Source of the DNA: DASXHY01 sp036272195
GTDB taxonomy: Bacteria; Verrucomicrobiota; Verrucomicrobiia; Limisphaerales; DASXHY01
NCBI GenBank assembly: GCA_036272195.1
Contig: DATAZE010000028.1
Span: forward strand, 62,001 to 126,000
DNA: 64,000 nucleotides
Reading direction: 5' to 3'
The position numbers were made by a program, and so were the translations under genes. The notes under the pieces were generated by a model. It was not told the DNA's origin, searched no databases, and was given only the letters and a program-made list of their open reading frames with translations. Below are positions 19,249 through 27,536 of this stretch, one piece after another. Every line of letters starts with the position of its first letter. Position 1 is the first letter of the stretch.

Positions 19249-19361
19249 AATTATTTTAAGATATTGGCGGGACCAAAGGACGGTGGGAAAAGCGCAGAGG
19301 AATGCAGATTAAAAAATCAGCGAAAATCTGCGAACGTTTATTCCCCGTGCCCATTTAGATT

Positions 19362-20081
19362 TTATCGGTCGGTAACGATCATTGGACGGGTGCTTTCGAC
19401 AATGGCTAAAAGTTCTTTTTGTTCTGTGTTCGGAACCTGGAGTTTGTCGAGGGAGGCCTTTAGATCGCCGAGGGTGGAATCGAATTCGGCGTTCGAGATG
19501 TGCATGTCGGCGTGGGTCTGCTTGATCTCCTTGCCCTCGTAATGCGCGGGACCGCCGGCGGCCAGGGTGAGGAATTGAACCATATGTTTTTGGAGCATGG
19601 CCACGTTTTCCGGGGAGGGGTCCCACGCGACCGATTTGCTTCGGTGAATCGAAAGACCGCCCACCTTCTCGCCCTTGCGATCCCAATTCACGCGCGGGTC
19701 TTGCATGGCGCGCGGAATGAAGTCCACGACGATGTTGGAGATTCCCACTTCGCCGCCGAGGCGTTCGTAGAGCGAAAGTTTTCCGACGGCGCGCGCGGCT
19801 TGATTGGTGCCATTGGCGGGCACGCTGTTGGTGTTCACTGGCGCGACGGCTTTTTTCACGTCCTTTTCACCCGCGCCTTCACCCGAGCCGTTTAGTTGTT
19901 CAGCCTGGGCCATGCGCTGGCTGGCGCGCTGGTCGGCATCACGGCTGCCGGAAGTGAAGAAATCGCTGTTCTGTGCTTTCGCTTTCGTGCCGCCGCAGCC
20001 GGTGGCAAGCAATCCAGCTGTGAGCAGCGCGAGGAGCGCGAGGAGCGCGATTATTTTATCCGTGTGCATTTTTGTCTTCAT
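19362..20081 (-). CDS. Lipoprotein truncated haemoglobin (group 1)
   Basis: The N-terminus is a lipoprotein signal (hydrophobic run ending LLATGC), then a low-complexity linker of about 70 residues, then a group-1 truncated globin (LYERLGG start, about residue 103 onward). The F-helix pattern HADMHIS gives His190 as likely proximal haem ligand, followed by the usual NAEFDSTLGDL and PNTEQKELLAIV. An insertion around DRKGEKVGGLS is longer than in typical cytoplasmic members. Truncated globins bind O2 or NO and often detoxify NO; being exported is unusual. It lies 9 bases after a DUF748 gene, so the two are probably cotranscribed. Confidence 0.85.
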   Translation of the reverse strand: MKTKMHTDKIIALLALLALLTAGLLATGCGGTKAKAQNSDFFTSGSRDADQRASQRMAQAEQLNGSGEGAGEKDVKKAVAPVNTNSVPANGTNQAARAVGKLSLYERLGGEVGISNIVVDFIPRAMQDPRVNWDRKGEKVGGLSIHRSKSVAWDPSPENVAMLQKHMVQFLTLAAGGPAHYEGKEIKQTHADMHISNAEFDSTLGDLKASLDKLQVPNTEQKELLAIVESTRPMIVTDR

Positions 20082-20090
20082 AGGTTTCGG

Positions 20091-21257
20091 TCATTGTGCT
20101 GCGTCCGAAGTGGTCAGGTTATTGGTAAAATCCGGAGCGCTGAACTGAATGGTGCCCGTGCTTTGCGGTGTGTTTTCCAGGCGCGGGAGATAGGCGCGAA
20201 CGAACGCGTTGCGCAGGAGGTTTCCAATCGTTGCCATAATATCCGTGGTGGTCGAGGAAGTGGCATCGGCGGAAAATGGAATCAAGGTCCCAAACTGATC
20301 GCGCGGGCGGTTCTTGAGAATGTTGGTGGTGAAGCCGACGAGCGCCTGCCAGAAAAACTGCAACGGGTTATCGTCCTTTGCGTCCTGCGTAATGCTGAAG
20401 ACTTTCAGGTCGCGAAATAGCGGCTTCACATATCCGGTCATGCGGCCTTCCTGCGAGTCGGCCTCGAGCACCAGATCGAACCAGCCGCGCTTGAAATCAA
20501 ATTTTCCGTAGGCCAGCGCAAGGTCGTTGATTTTGGTCACATCCAGGCCGAGCAAACGCAGACCGAGGTGAAACGTGGGTCGATAGGAAAACGGGTCGAG
20601 GGTCATTTTGAACTCGAGTTTCGCCTGGTCCATGGCGTCAGCGGACGCCTGAACGGTAGCGTTGAGCGGAGTTACTTCATCACGCACATTGCTGAGATTA
20701 TCGATGGAGCCGTTCAGGTGGGAGAGATAGACGTCCAACGGTTTCGCGGTTTGATACGCGCGGAAATGAACCGAGCCGTCGTTTATTTGCGCGCTGTTGA
20801 TTTTGAAGGGAAAGAGTTCGCGGATCATTTCCAGCCAGGGATCGCCAGCACCGCTTTGGGAGTCGTTATCACTGGAGGCATCGACGAAATTAATTTCCGG
20901 CTGCTCTAAGAACATTCGCCCCACAATTTTTCGGTGCCACAACGCGCTCCATTGAATGGCGAAATCCAGGCGTTTGGCGGAGAAAAACGGCACGGGCACA
21001 TTGCCGGTGGTTTTATTCAACCGGATTTCGTTGATGGAATAAGACCCACGCAACAGGTGGATCTGGATTTGCCCGATGTTTCCGGTGTAAAGCGGCCCGC
21101 GGTCTAATGTCCGGTTCACATAATTGCGCACGAACGAGGGCAACATCAACCGGGCGACGCCGAGAATGATAATCAACACAAGCACGACATAGCCCACTTT
21201 TCGCAGGCAATGATGCTTGGCCCGAGGATGCTTTCCGGGCTGTTGATTTCCGCTCAT
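20091..21257 (-). CDS. DUF748-type (AsmA-like) envelope protein
   Basis: 388 residues with one transmembrane segment near the N-terminus (about 20-42) and a long periplasmic beta-rich region of the AsmA/DUF748 type, containing the LDFAIQWSALWHRKIVG segment typical of these repeats. Members of the AsmA clan are linked to outer-membrane assembly and lipid movement, but DUF748 itself has no firm function. It precedes the lipoprotein globin gene by 9 bases, suggesting a shared envelope role. Confidence 0.75.
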   Translation of the reverse strand: MSGNQQPGKHPRAKHHCLRKVGYVVLVLIIILGVARLMLPSFVRNYVNRTLDRGPLYTGNIGQIQIHLLRGSYSINEIRLNKTTGNVPVPFFSAKRLDFAIQWSALWHRKIVGRMFLEQPEINFVDASSDNDSQSGAGDPWLEMIRELFPFKINSAQINDGSVHFRAYQTAKPLDVYLSHLNGSIDNLSNVRDEVTPLNATVQASADAMDQAKLEFKMTLDPFSYRPTFHLGLRLLGLDVTKINDLALAYGKFDFKRGWFDLVLEADSQEGRMTGYVKPLFRDLKVFSITQDAKDDNPLQFFWQALVGFTTNILKNRPRDQFGTLIPFSADATSSTTTDIMATIGNLLRNAFVRAYLPRLENTPQSTGTIQFSAPDFTNNLTTSDAAQ

Positions 21258-21378
21258 ATAGGGTCAACGGAATGTAGTCCTGCGAGGAGCGGCTCTGTAT
21301 AGGGTGAAATCCGCCTGCGGAAATGCCAGGGCCCTCAATACTTGGGCGCTTTTTTCACAGCGAGGCTTGCGGAAACTC

Positions 21379-21399
21379 GCGGACTGAAGTCCGCGCTCC
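21379..21399. repeat. REP-like short palindrome
   Basis: GCGGACT and AGTCCGC flank two bases, followed by GCTCC. On the minus strand this reads GGAG followed by a hairpin, the same plan as a copy at 35.81 kb. It lies in the gap between DUF748 and nuoA. Confidence 0.5.
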
Positions 21400-21479
21400 A
21401 GTGCGGGGTCTTGCGCCCATTCACATGGCATTGAATTGATTGCGCTTGCCAAAGCGGTGGCAGATTTTACATTCGCTGC

Positions 21480-21866
21480 ATGGAAGAGTCGCAATTGAGC
21501 CAATATATTCCGGTGCTGATGCTGATTGTTTTAGCGGTGGGCTTTGCGTTTGGGACACTGATTTTATCAGTGGTCCTTGGCAAAAAAGGCAAACGATCCG
21601 CCATCAAGGACACCGCCTACGAATGCGGCATGCTGCCCATCGGCGAAGGCAACACGCGACTGTCGGTGAAGTTTTACCTGGTGGCGATGTTGTTCATCCT
21701 GTTCGATATCGAAGTAGTGTTTCTTTATCCCTGGGCGGTGGTTTACAAGCAAATGCTCGCGGAACACGCCTCCGCGATTTTCGGCTCGATGATTTCGTTC
21801 ATGGTGATTTTGTTCGCCGGCTACATTTACGCGCTTAAGAAACGGGCGTTTGATTGGAAGGGGTAA
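21480..21866 (+). CDS. nuoA: NADH-quinone oxidoreductase subunit A
   Basis: 128 residues with three membrane helices and the conserved NuoA/NdhC loop DTAYECGMLPIGEGNTR followed by FYLVAMLFILFDIEVVFLYPW. It is a membrane subunit of complex I, which couples NADH oxidation to proton pumping. No other nuo gene follows; the next gene lies on the opposite strand, so nuoA is separated from the rest of the operon in this window. Confidence 0.93.
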   Translation: MEESQLSQYIPVLMLIVLAVGFAFGTLILSVVLGKKGKRSAIKDTAYECGMLPIGEGNTRLSVKFYLVAMLFILFDIEVVFLYPWAVVYKQMLAEHASAIFGSMISFMVILFAGYIYALKKRAFDWKG

Positions 21867-21870
21867 TGGG

Positions 21871-21946
21871 GCGTATTACGTGGCGCGTGATACGTGAATT
21901 CGCGCGAATGCGCTTAACGGGTTCGCATCCGTTTTACGTAATACGC
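21871..21946. repeat. Inverted repeat after nuoA
   Basis: GCGTATTACGT (21871-21881) pairs perfectly with ACGTAATACGC (21936-21946), with several CGCG-containing palindromes in between. It can fold into a long branched hairpin between convergent genes, and it may be a terminator or a mobile palindrome. Confidence 0.5.
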
Positions 21947-21961
21947 GCAACAGGCTCCGAA

Positions 21962-22795
21962 CTAAACCACTGCGATGACCAAGGCGGTGGTATTGTCCCG
22001 GCCACTTTTTTCGACAGCTTCCTTCACCAGCCGCTGAGCAGAGTTTATCCCCGAATCTTCGGCGCGTAGAATATCCACCACGTGATGATCGTAAAGTCCT
22101 TCTACAAGGCCATCCGTGCAGAGCAAAAATATATCGCCGCTTTCGTAGCCGACCGCGCCGAGTTGCGGATCCACAAATTGATTTGAGCCACCCAGAGCTT
22201 TTTGGAGAACGTTACGGCGGGGATGGTTGCGGGCTTCGCGCTCGTTGATTTTGCCGTTCCGAAAAAGCCAGCCCACATGCGTATCGTCGTGGCTGAGCTG
22301 TTTGATTTTGTCTTCCCTGGCCGGCAAATAATAGAGCCGACTGTCCCCGATATGACCGAAGTGCATCCAGCCAGGCGTGAACCAGCAGAGCGTCAGGGTC
22401 GCTTCCATCCCCTCACATTCCTCGTAGCTGGAACCCAGATAGACCAAAGCTTTGTGGACCTCGCCGAAAAGCTCGGTCAAAACGTCGTTGTAATCGATCA
22501 CGAAACCGGTTGCGGATTGCTTGAAGGAGCGCGGGAGCATGGTCGCGATTTTCTCGATGGCAATACGGCTGGCGTATTCGCCGGCCAACGCGCCGCCCAT
22601 GCCGTCGCTGACCGCGAAGGCGAAATCGGTCTTGGCGGTGGAGGCGTCGCCGGACTTACCGAGCCGATTGACTTCGGTGGCGTCAAATCGCAAGGCCAGA
22701 AAGGCGTCTTCGTTATTGGGCCGTACCTTGCCGCGGTCGGTGCAGCCGGACCATTTCAGCAGGACGGAGTTGGAGACGGATTGCGGGGAATTCAC
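21962..22795 (-). CDS. PP2C-family protein serine/threonine phosphatase
   Basis: 277 residues with all the PPM metal motifs: D20, RPNNED (25-30), DGMGG (64-68), GHIGDSRLY and the final GRDN. It removes phosphate from Ser/Thr residues using two metal ions. It starts with a GTG that overlaps the stop of the upstream mini-kinase gene by four bases (GTGA), which implies translational coupling. Confidence 0.9.
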   Translation of the reverse strand: MNSPQSVSNSVLLKWSGCTDRGKVRPNNEDAFLALRFDATEVNRLGKSGDASTAKTDFAFAVSDGMGGALAGEYASRIAIEKIATMLPRSFKQSATGFVIDYNDVLTELFGEVHKALVYLGSSYEECEGMEATLTLCWFTPGWMHFGHIGDSRLYYLPAREDKIKQLSHDDTHVGWLFRNGKINEREARNHPRRNVLQKALGGSNQFVDPQLGAVGYESGDIFLLCTDGLVEGLYDHHVVDILRAEDSGINSAQRLVKEAVEKSGRDNTTALVIAVV

Positions 22796-23190
22796 GATGT
22801 CGCTTTTGGCCCTGCCTCTGACAGCAGCGTGGCGAGTTCGAAATCAACCAGACAAAAGCGGCCGTCAGTCTGGCGGTAAGTCACATTGCGCGGGTCGGGG
22901 TCATCATGGCGAACGCCGTAACGCTCCACTTCGGCAAAAAGCTCCTTCACGCGCTGTTCATCGATACGTTCCACGCGCGAGCCGCAACTGGTCGTGACGA
23001 TGCGCAACTCTTTCGGATCCGCTTCGAGCAGGCGGGGAACAAAATCGCAGCCGCGTTTTTCCAGGTAACGCAGGACGCGGACTTCGTTGTCGAACCGTTC
23101 CTGAGCGTTAGGACCGTGATAGACCTTCACCACCTGACCATCGAAGGTCAGGTTTACGGTGGAACGCAACGTGTCTTTAACTTTCAGCAC
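22792..23190 (-). CDS. Miniature protein kinase-like protein coupled to PP2C
   Basis: 132 residues with the key kinase positions compressed into a small fold: Lys22 (VVKVY), Glu36 in the helix-C position, the catalytic loop HDDPDPRN (H95, D97, N102; HxDxxxxN) and Asp116 in DFE, replacing DFG. It resembles the RIO/Bud32/KdkA-type kinases more than full Hanks kinases, but is about half their size. The GTG start at 23190 has no alternative nearby. It shares an operon with a PP2C phosphatase, suggesting a reversible phosphorylation pair. Activity and target are inferred. Confidence 0.7.
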   Translation of the reverse strand: MLKVKDTLRSTVNLTFDGQVVKVYHGPNAQERFDNEVRVLRYLEKRGCDFVPRLLEADPKELRIVTTSCGSRVERIDEQRVKELFAEVERYGVRHDDPDPRNVTYRQTDGRFCLVDFELATLLSEAGPKATS

Positions 23191-23349
23191 TTCGAACGAA
23201 AATATCGCGCAAAGGTGCGGTCTTGAAAAGGAAAGTCGGCTGAGAACCAGAATCGCACGGACGAGACGCCGGCGCCACTAATCGCTGGCTAAATCTGTTC
23301 AGGCTGAGATAAACGCAACATTAAAAAAGCATTTAAAGTTTTTGAGGTC

Positions 23350-23365
23350 TGGCACCGATTTTGCA
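23350..23365 (+). promoter_or_regulatory. Sigma-54 (-24/-12) promoter of glnII
   Basis: TGGCAC, five bases, TTGCA gives the sigma-54 consensus exactly, with the GG and GC doublets at the required spacing. Transcription would start near 23376, leaving a 5' UTR of about 155 bases. Sigma-54 with an NtrC-type activator is the usual control for nitrogen-assimilation glutamine synthetases; no activator gene or clear enhancer site is seen here. Confidence 0.75.
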
Positions 23366-23406
23366 AAAGTTGCGCTTAGAAAGGCAATATCCATAGGGGT
23401 TTTCCG

Positions 23407-23434
23407 CATGGTCGCGCAAAATTCTTGCACCATG
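23407..23434 (+). other. Hairpin in the glnII 5' UTR
   Basis: CATGGT (23407-23412) pairs with ACCATG (23429-23434), and GCAA (23416-23419) with TTGC (23425-23428), around a 5-base loop and a 3-base bulge. It lies inside the leader expected from the sigma-54 promoter. It may be structural only, or a post-transcriptional control site. Confidence 0.4.
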
Positions 23435-23532
23435 GCATTTTCCCTGCTGAACTCCGCGCACACGGTGAAAAGAATTTCTTTGCGCCGTCATTAACCGATT
23501 ACCGATTAACCCTGTAATTACAAATAACCAAA

Positions 23533-24582
23533 ATGGCGAAATATAAGTTAGAATACGTCTGGCTGGATGGTTACGAACCCGTCCCGAATCTCCGCAGCAA
23601 GACCCAGATCAAGGAATTTGCGAAATTTCCCAAGCTGGAAGAACTCCCCTGGTGGGGTTTCGACGGCAGCTCGACCCGTCAGGCCGAAGGCAAAAGCTCG
23701 GACTGCATGCTCAAGCCCGTGGCGGTTTATCCGGACACCACCCGCAAGAATGGCGCGCTGGTGATGTGCGAAGTCTACATGCCCGACAAGAAGACCCCGC
23801 ACCCGAGCAACGCCCGCGCGACGATTTATGATGACTCCGGCGCGTGGTTCGGTTTCGAGCAGGAATATTTCTTTTACCGCAACGGCCGCCCGCTCGGTTT
23901 CCCGGAAGGCGAAAATAATTTCCCCTATCCGCAGGGTGAATATTACACCGGCGTGGGCTATAAGGCCGTGGGTTGCACCGCTCGCGAGATCACCGAGAAG
24001 CACATTGACCTGTGCCTCGACGCCGGCATCAACATCGAAGGCATCAATTCCGAAGTGGCCAAGGGCCAGTGGGAATTCCAGATCTTCGGCAAAGGCTCCC
24101 GCACCGCTGCTGACCAGATGTGGATGGCGCGCTACATCCTGATGCGCTTGTGCGAATCCTATGGCATCGACATTAACTGGCATTGCAAACCGCTCGGCAA
24201 GGATGTGGATTGGAACGGCTCGGGCATGCACTCCAACTTCTCGACCGCCCATATGCGTGAAGTCGGCGGCAAGGATTACTTCGAAAAACTCATGGCGGCG
24301 TTCGACAAATACAAGAACGAACACATCGCCGTGTACGGCCCGGACAATCATCTGCGCCTGACCGGCCTGCATGAAACGCAGTCGATCGACAAATTCAACT
24401 ACGGCATTGCGAACCGCGGCGCATCCGTGCGCGTTCCTCACAGCTTTGTGGATAACGAGTACAAGGGTTACCTCGAAGACCGCCGTCCGAATTCGCAGGG
24501 TGATCCGTACAAGATTGCCAGCCGCATTCTGCAGACGATCACCACCGTGCCTACCGAAGGCAAAGCCAAGAAAGGCAAATAA
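23533..24582 (+). CDS. glnII: Glutamine synthetase type II
   Basis: Makes glutamine from glutamate, ammonia and ATP in the cytoplasm. The 349-residue size and motifs, WGFDGSSTRQAEGKSSD (near 41-57), FGFEQEYFF, and NGSGMHSNFST, identify the eukaryotic-like GSII rather than the dodecameric GSI. It is unlinked to other nitrogen genes in this window, but a sigma-54 promoter and a structured leader precede it and a GNRA-capped terminator follows it. Confidence 0.95.
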   Translation: MAKYKLEYVWLDGYEPVPNLRSKTQIKEFAKFPKLEELPWWGFDGSSTRQAEGKSSDCMLKPVAVYPDTTRKNGALVMCEVYMPDKKTPHPSNARATIYDDSGAWFGFEQEYFFYRNGRPLGFPEGENNFPYPQGEYYTGVGYKAVGCTAREITEKHIDLCLDAGINIEGINSEVAKGQWEFQIFGKGSRTAADQMWMARYILMRLCESYGIDINWHCKPLGKDVDWNGSGMHSNFSTAHMREVGGKDYFEKLMAAFDKYKNEHIAVYGPDNHLRLTGLHETQSIDKFNYGIANRGASVRVPHSFVDNEYKGYLEDRRPNSQGDPYKIASRILQTITTVPTEGKAKKGK

Positions 24583-24665
24583 GGCACCATTGATGCGCTC
24601 CTGAGCAAAACGATTTTCCTCTGCTACGACGTGTAGTGGAGGCGCTCAGGGGGTATCGGAGTAGC

Positions 24666-24703
24666 GGCGCGGACGCGAGTCCGCGCCGTTTTATTTTCGT
24701 TTT
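24666..24703 (+). terminator. Intrinsic terminator of glnII
   Basis: GGCGCGGAC (24666-24674) and GTCCGCGCC (24679-24687) form a perfect 9-bp stem with a GCGA tetraloop, followed by GTTTTATTTT. The core resembles the dispersed CGGAC palindromes elsewhere in the window. Confidence 0.85.
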
Positions 24704-24707
24704 GTAA

Positions 24708-24923
24708 TTACTGTTTTCTAACCAGCCACAGAATCAACGATAACAAAAGGCTCAGCAGCAGGCAGGTGACGATGGGAAAATAAAACCTGAAATTTTTACC
24801 GGTGTAATGGATGTCGCCAGGCAGATGACCGAACCAGCCTTTCCCGAAGCCGGACCAGACCAGCAGTCCTACGACGGCAATGACCACTCCAGCGACTACC
24901 AAAAATTTTCCAAGCTCGGGCAT
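24708..24923 (-). CDS. DUF2905 small membrane protein
   Basis: From the ATG at 24923 the protein has 71 residues and two hydrophobic helices, with the family signature GKGWFGHLPGDI between them and a closing LLLSLLLSLILWL helix. The family is widespread but of unknown function. An upstream ATG at 24983 would add 20 residues that lack family support. Confidence 0.75.
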   Translation of the reverse strand: MPELGKFLVVAGVVIAVVGLLVWSGFGKGWFGHLPGDIHYTGKNFRFYFPIVTCLLLSLLLSLILWLVRKQ

Positions 24924-25005
24924 GGCTTTGTTACTTAAATTGTTAAATCGGTTAGTTAAATGGGTGAATTTTGACAACGCCATTATAGCCCAGAATGTCC
25001 AACAG

Positions 25006-25070
25006 TGGTAATTCCGCCTTCAGGCGGCTCGGCGCATTTTCACGCCCGACCGACCGAAGGCGGGACTACG
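25006..25070. repeat. REPIN-like element upstream of lpxC/fabZ
   Basis: GTAATTCCGCCTT (25008-25020) and AAGGCGGGACTAC (25057-25069) are inverted repeats matching at 11 of 13 positions. It lies directly in front of the lpxC/fabZ start and is open in that gene's frame, so gene callers may wrongly extend the protein into it. Confidence 0.55.
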
Positions 25071-25111
25071 AACGGGGTGGTGTAAAAGGACGCCTGTCAC
25101 TCATTGCAGGC

Positions 25112-26536
25112 ATGAGTATCCTTGCCAAGCGGGGCAGGCGTTTGTTTAATCAGCCGGTGCAGCATCAACAGACTATTGGACGTCCGGTCAGTTTTGCCGG
25201 CATCGGTTTGCATAGCGGCAATCGCGTCACCATGACGTTCCTGCCCGCGGCGGCGAATTCCGGCATCCGCTTCCGGCGCGCAGACCTGGCGGACAAACCG
25301 GAAATCGAGGCCCGTGTGGAGAATGTCACCGAGAACAATCGCTCCACGACCATTGCCAAAGGCAACGTCAAGGTCCAAACCATCGAACACGTGCTGGCGG
25401 CGTTCGCCGGTTACGGCATTGATAACGCCATCGTGGAATTGGACTCAAACGAGCCGCCGATTGGCGATGGAAGTTCGAGCGCGTTTTGCAAGTTGATCCA
25501 GGAAGCGGGGATTGTCCCGCAGAGCGAGCGGCGTGAGCCTTACAAGCCGTCGCAGCCCGTGGAGCTTTTGATGGGCGAGACGGAAATGGCGTTGTTCCCG
25601 GACGAGGGCTTCAAGATCACCTGCACGAGCTCGGACAAACACGGGCGCTTCACGCAATTTTACAGCCTGGAGATCACACCAAAAACCTGGGAGCAGGAGC
25701 TTTCGAACGCGCGGACGTTTTGTTTTTACGAGGAGATTGAGTATCTAATCAAGAATGGCCTTATTCGCGGCGGAAGCCTCGAAAACGCGGTGGTGATCCG
25801 CGACGACGCGGTGCTGACCACGGAGCCGTTGCGGTATCCGGAGGAATTTGTGCGGCACAAGATTCTGGATATCATCGGGGATTTGTCGCTGTTGGGTCGT
25901 CCGTTGCAGGGGCATCTGATCGCGGTGAAACCAAGCCACGCGGCGAATTGCGAGATGGCGCGTTTGATCGCCGCGCAGATTCAAAAACCGATTCGCGCGG
26001 CTCAAACTTTCGGCCCGCCCCCTGCCCCGCCCGCCGCGCCGGCGGCCGCGGCCAATAAAGCAAAGCCCAACGGAAATGTCGTTATGGAGGAACCGGTGAA
26101 TGGTGATGGTTCAATGGACATCAAACAAATAATGCAGGTATTGCCGCACCGCTATCCGTTCCTGATGATCGACCGGGTGACGAAGATTGAGGGGAACAAG
26201 GTTTTTGCGCTGAAAAATGTCACCATGAACGAGCAATTTTTTCAGGGACATTTTCCCGGACATCCGATCATGCCCGGCGTGATGCAGTTGGAAGCAATTG
26301 CACAGGCGGCGGGGATATTGATGATGAAACAAGCGGAGAACGCCGGGCAGATCGCGTATTTCATGTCCGCCGAGGATGTGAAATGGCGCAAACCGGTGGT
26401 GCCCGGCGATACTTTGGTGATCGAAGTGGAGCTGACGAAGTCGCGCGGAAAAATTGGCAAGGCCAAAGGCGTCTGCAAGGTGCGCGGCGAAGTGGTCAGC
26501 GAGGCGGAAGTGACGTTCATGCTGAGAGCGGACTAA
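25112..26536 (+). CDS. lpxC/fabZ: Bifunctional LpxC-FabZ: UDP-3-O-acyl-GlcNAc deacetylase / 3-hydroxyacyl-ACP dehydratase
   Basis: Residues 1 to about 305 are LpxC, the zinc deacetylase that commits sugar to lipid A, with zinc-site regions HVLAAFAGYGIDN and HKILDIIGDL. A Pro/Ala-rich linker (PPPAPPAAPAAAANKAK) joins it to FabZ, which dehydrates 3-hydroxyacyl-ACP and carries the catalytic HRYPFLMIDR and GHFPGHPIMPGVMQLEA segments. Fusion of these genes is known from Bacteroidota, Chlamydiae and relatives. I chose the ATG at 25112 because earlier in-frame starts lie in or before a REPIN element. lpxA follows on the same strand. Confidence 0.93.
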   Translation: MSILAKRGRRLFNQPVQHQQTIGRPVSFAGIGLHSGNRVTMTFLPAAANSGIRFRRADLADKPEIEARVENVTENNRSTTIAKGNVKVQTIEHVLAAFAGYGIDNAIVELDSNEPPIGDGSSSAFCKLIQEAGIVPQSERREPYKPSQPVELLMGETEMALFPDEGFKITCTSSDKHGRFTQFYSLEITPKTWEQELSNARTFCFYEEIEYLIKNGLIRGGSLENAVVIRDDAVLTTEPLRYPEEFVRHKILDIIGDLSLLGRPLQGHLIAVKPSHAANCEMARLIAAQIQKPIRAAQTFGPPPAPPAAPAAAANKAKPNGNVVMEEPVNGDGSMDIKQIMQVLPHRYPFLMIDRVTKIEGNKVFALKNVTMNEQFFQGHFPGHPIMPGVMQLEAIAQAAGILMMKQAENAGQIAYFMSAEDVKWRKPVVPGDTLVIEVELTKSRGKIGKAKGVCKVRGEVVSEAEVTFMLRAD

Positions 26537-26553
26537 TCCCTATGCGATTTCGA

Positions 26554-26581
26554 ATTTACGATTTACGATTTACGATTTACG
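26554..26581 (+). repeat. Four tandem copies of ATTTACG
   Basis: The heptamer is repeated exactly four times in the lpxC/fabZ-lpxA gap. The rest of the gap (about 26613-26652) is rich in imperfect CATTCATC/CGTCATTC repeats. No hairpin or promoter is evident. Confidence 0.7.
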
Positions 26582-26657
26582 AGACAGACCGACAAGACTA
26601 CTCCACTGTTCTCATTCACCATACGTCATTCATCATTCGTCATTCATTATTCCCCCA

Positions 26658-27425
26658 ATGATTCATCCTACCGCAGTCATTCATCCGAAAGCGCGCGTGG
26701 GCGATGGGTGTGAAATCGGACCGTATTGCGTCATCGGCGAGCACGTGGAACTGGGAGCGGGTTGCCGGTTGCATTCACACGTGGTGATTGACGGCCACAC
26801 GAAGCTAGGAGCGCGCAATGAAATTTTTCCTTTCGCAAGCATCGGTCTCAAGACGCAGGATTTGAAATGGAACGGCGGCGTGACGCGGACGGAAATCGGC
26901 GACGAAAATACATTTCGCGAATATGTCACGATTCACAGCGCAACGGGTGATGGCGAGGTGACGAAGGTCGGAGCGAACAACCATATCCTGGCGTATTGCC
27001 ACATCGCGCATAATGCGACGGTGGGAAATCGCGTGATCATGTCGAATGTGGCGACGCTTGCCGGGCATGTGACAGTGGAAGACCACGCGGTGGTCGGCGG
27101 CCTGGCGGCGGTGCATCAGTTCTGTCGGATCGGGAAAATGGCAATCATCGGCGGCTGCTCGAAAGTGGTGCAGGACGTGCCGCCGTTCATGTTGGCGGAC
27201 GGAAACCCGGCGGAGACGCGGACGGTCAACAAGGTCGGGATGGAGCGGAACGGGATTTCGGAGGAGGCGCAGACGGCTCTGCGCGCGGCTTACAAGCTTT
27301 TGTTCCGCGAAGGGCTAACGATTCCCAATGCACTGGCAAAAATTGAAAACGATCTGCCGAAACTGCCGGAGGTTCTGCATCTCATCCAATTCGTGCGCAG
27401 CAGCGAGCGGGGAATCAGCAAGTGA
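26658..27425 (+). CDS. lpxA: Acyl-ACP--UDP-N-acetylglucosamine O-acyltransferase
   Basis: Carries out the first step of lipid A synthesis in the cytoplasm. The 255-residue protein begins with the left-handed beta-helix hexapeptide pattern (IHPTAVIHPKARVGDGCEIG) and has the catalytic histidine region ILAYCHIAHNATVGN, then the helical C-terminal domain. It lies 121 bases after lpxC/fabZ, which supplies the following step and its acyl donor. Confidence 0.95.
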   Translation: MIHPTAVIHPKARVGDGCEIGPYCVIGEHVELGAGCRLHSHVVIDGHTKLGARNEIFPFASIGLKTQDLKWNGGVTRTEIGDENTFREYVTIHSATGDGEVTKVGANNHILAYCHIAHNATVGNRVIMSNVATLAGHVTVEDHAVVGGLAAVHQFCRIGKMAIIGGCSKVVQDVPPFMLADGNPAETRTVNKVGMERNGISEEAQTALRAAYKLLFREGLTIPNALAKIENDLPKLPEVLHLIQFVRSSERGISK

Positions 27426-27536
27426 CGCAGGCGTTTTAATTCGCGATTAAGTGTGAGGAGGATGGCTTGAACCTGTCTATTTCCGTATGCGTTATGGACT
27501 GGCGGAGGCGTACGAACAAACCGGAGGTTTTGGCTT

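Noticed and set aside
21854..22069. Short plus-strand frame after nuoA
   Set aside because: It lies in the inverted repeat and antisense to the PP2C end, without a convincing RBS.
26554..26581. The ATTTACG tandem as a CRISPR-like array or replication-origin iterons
   Set aside because: The unit is seven bases with no spacers, and no replication gene lies nearby.
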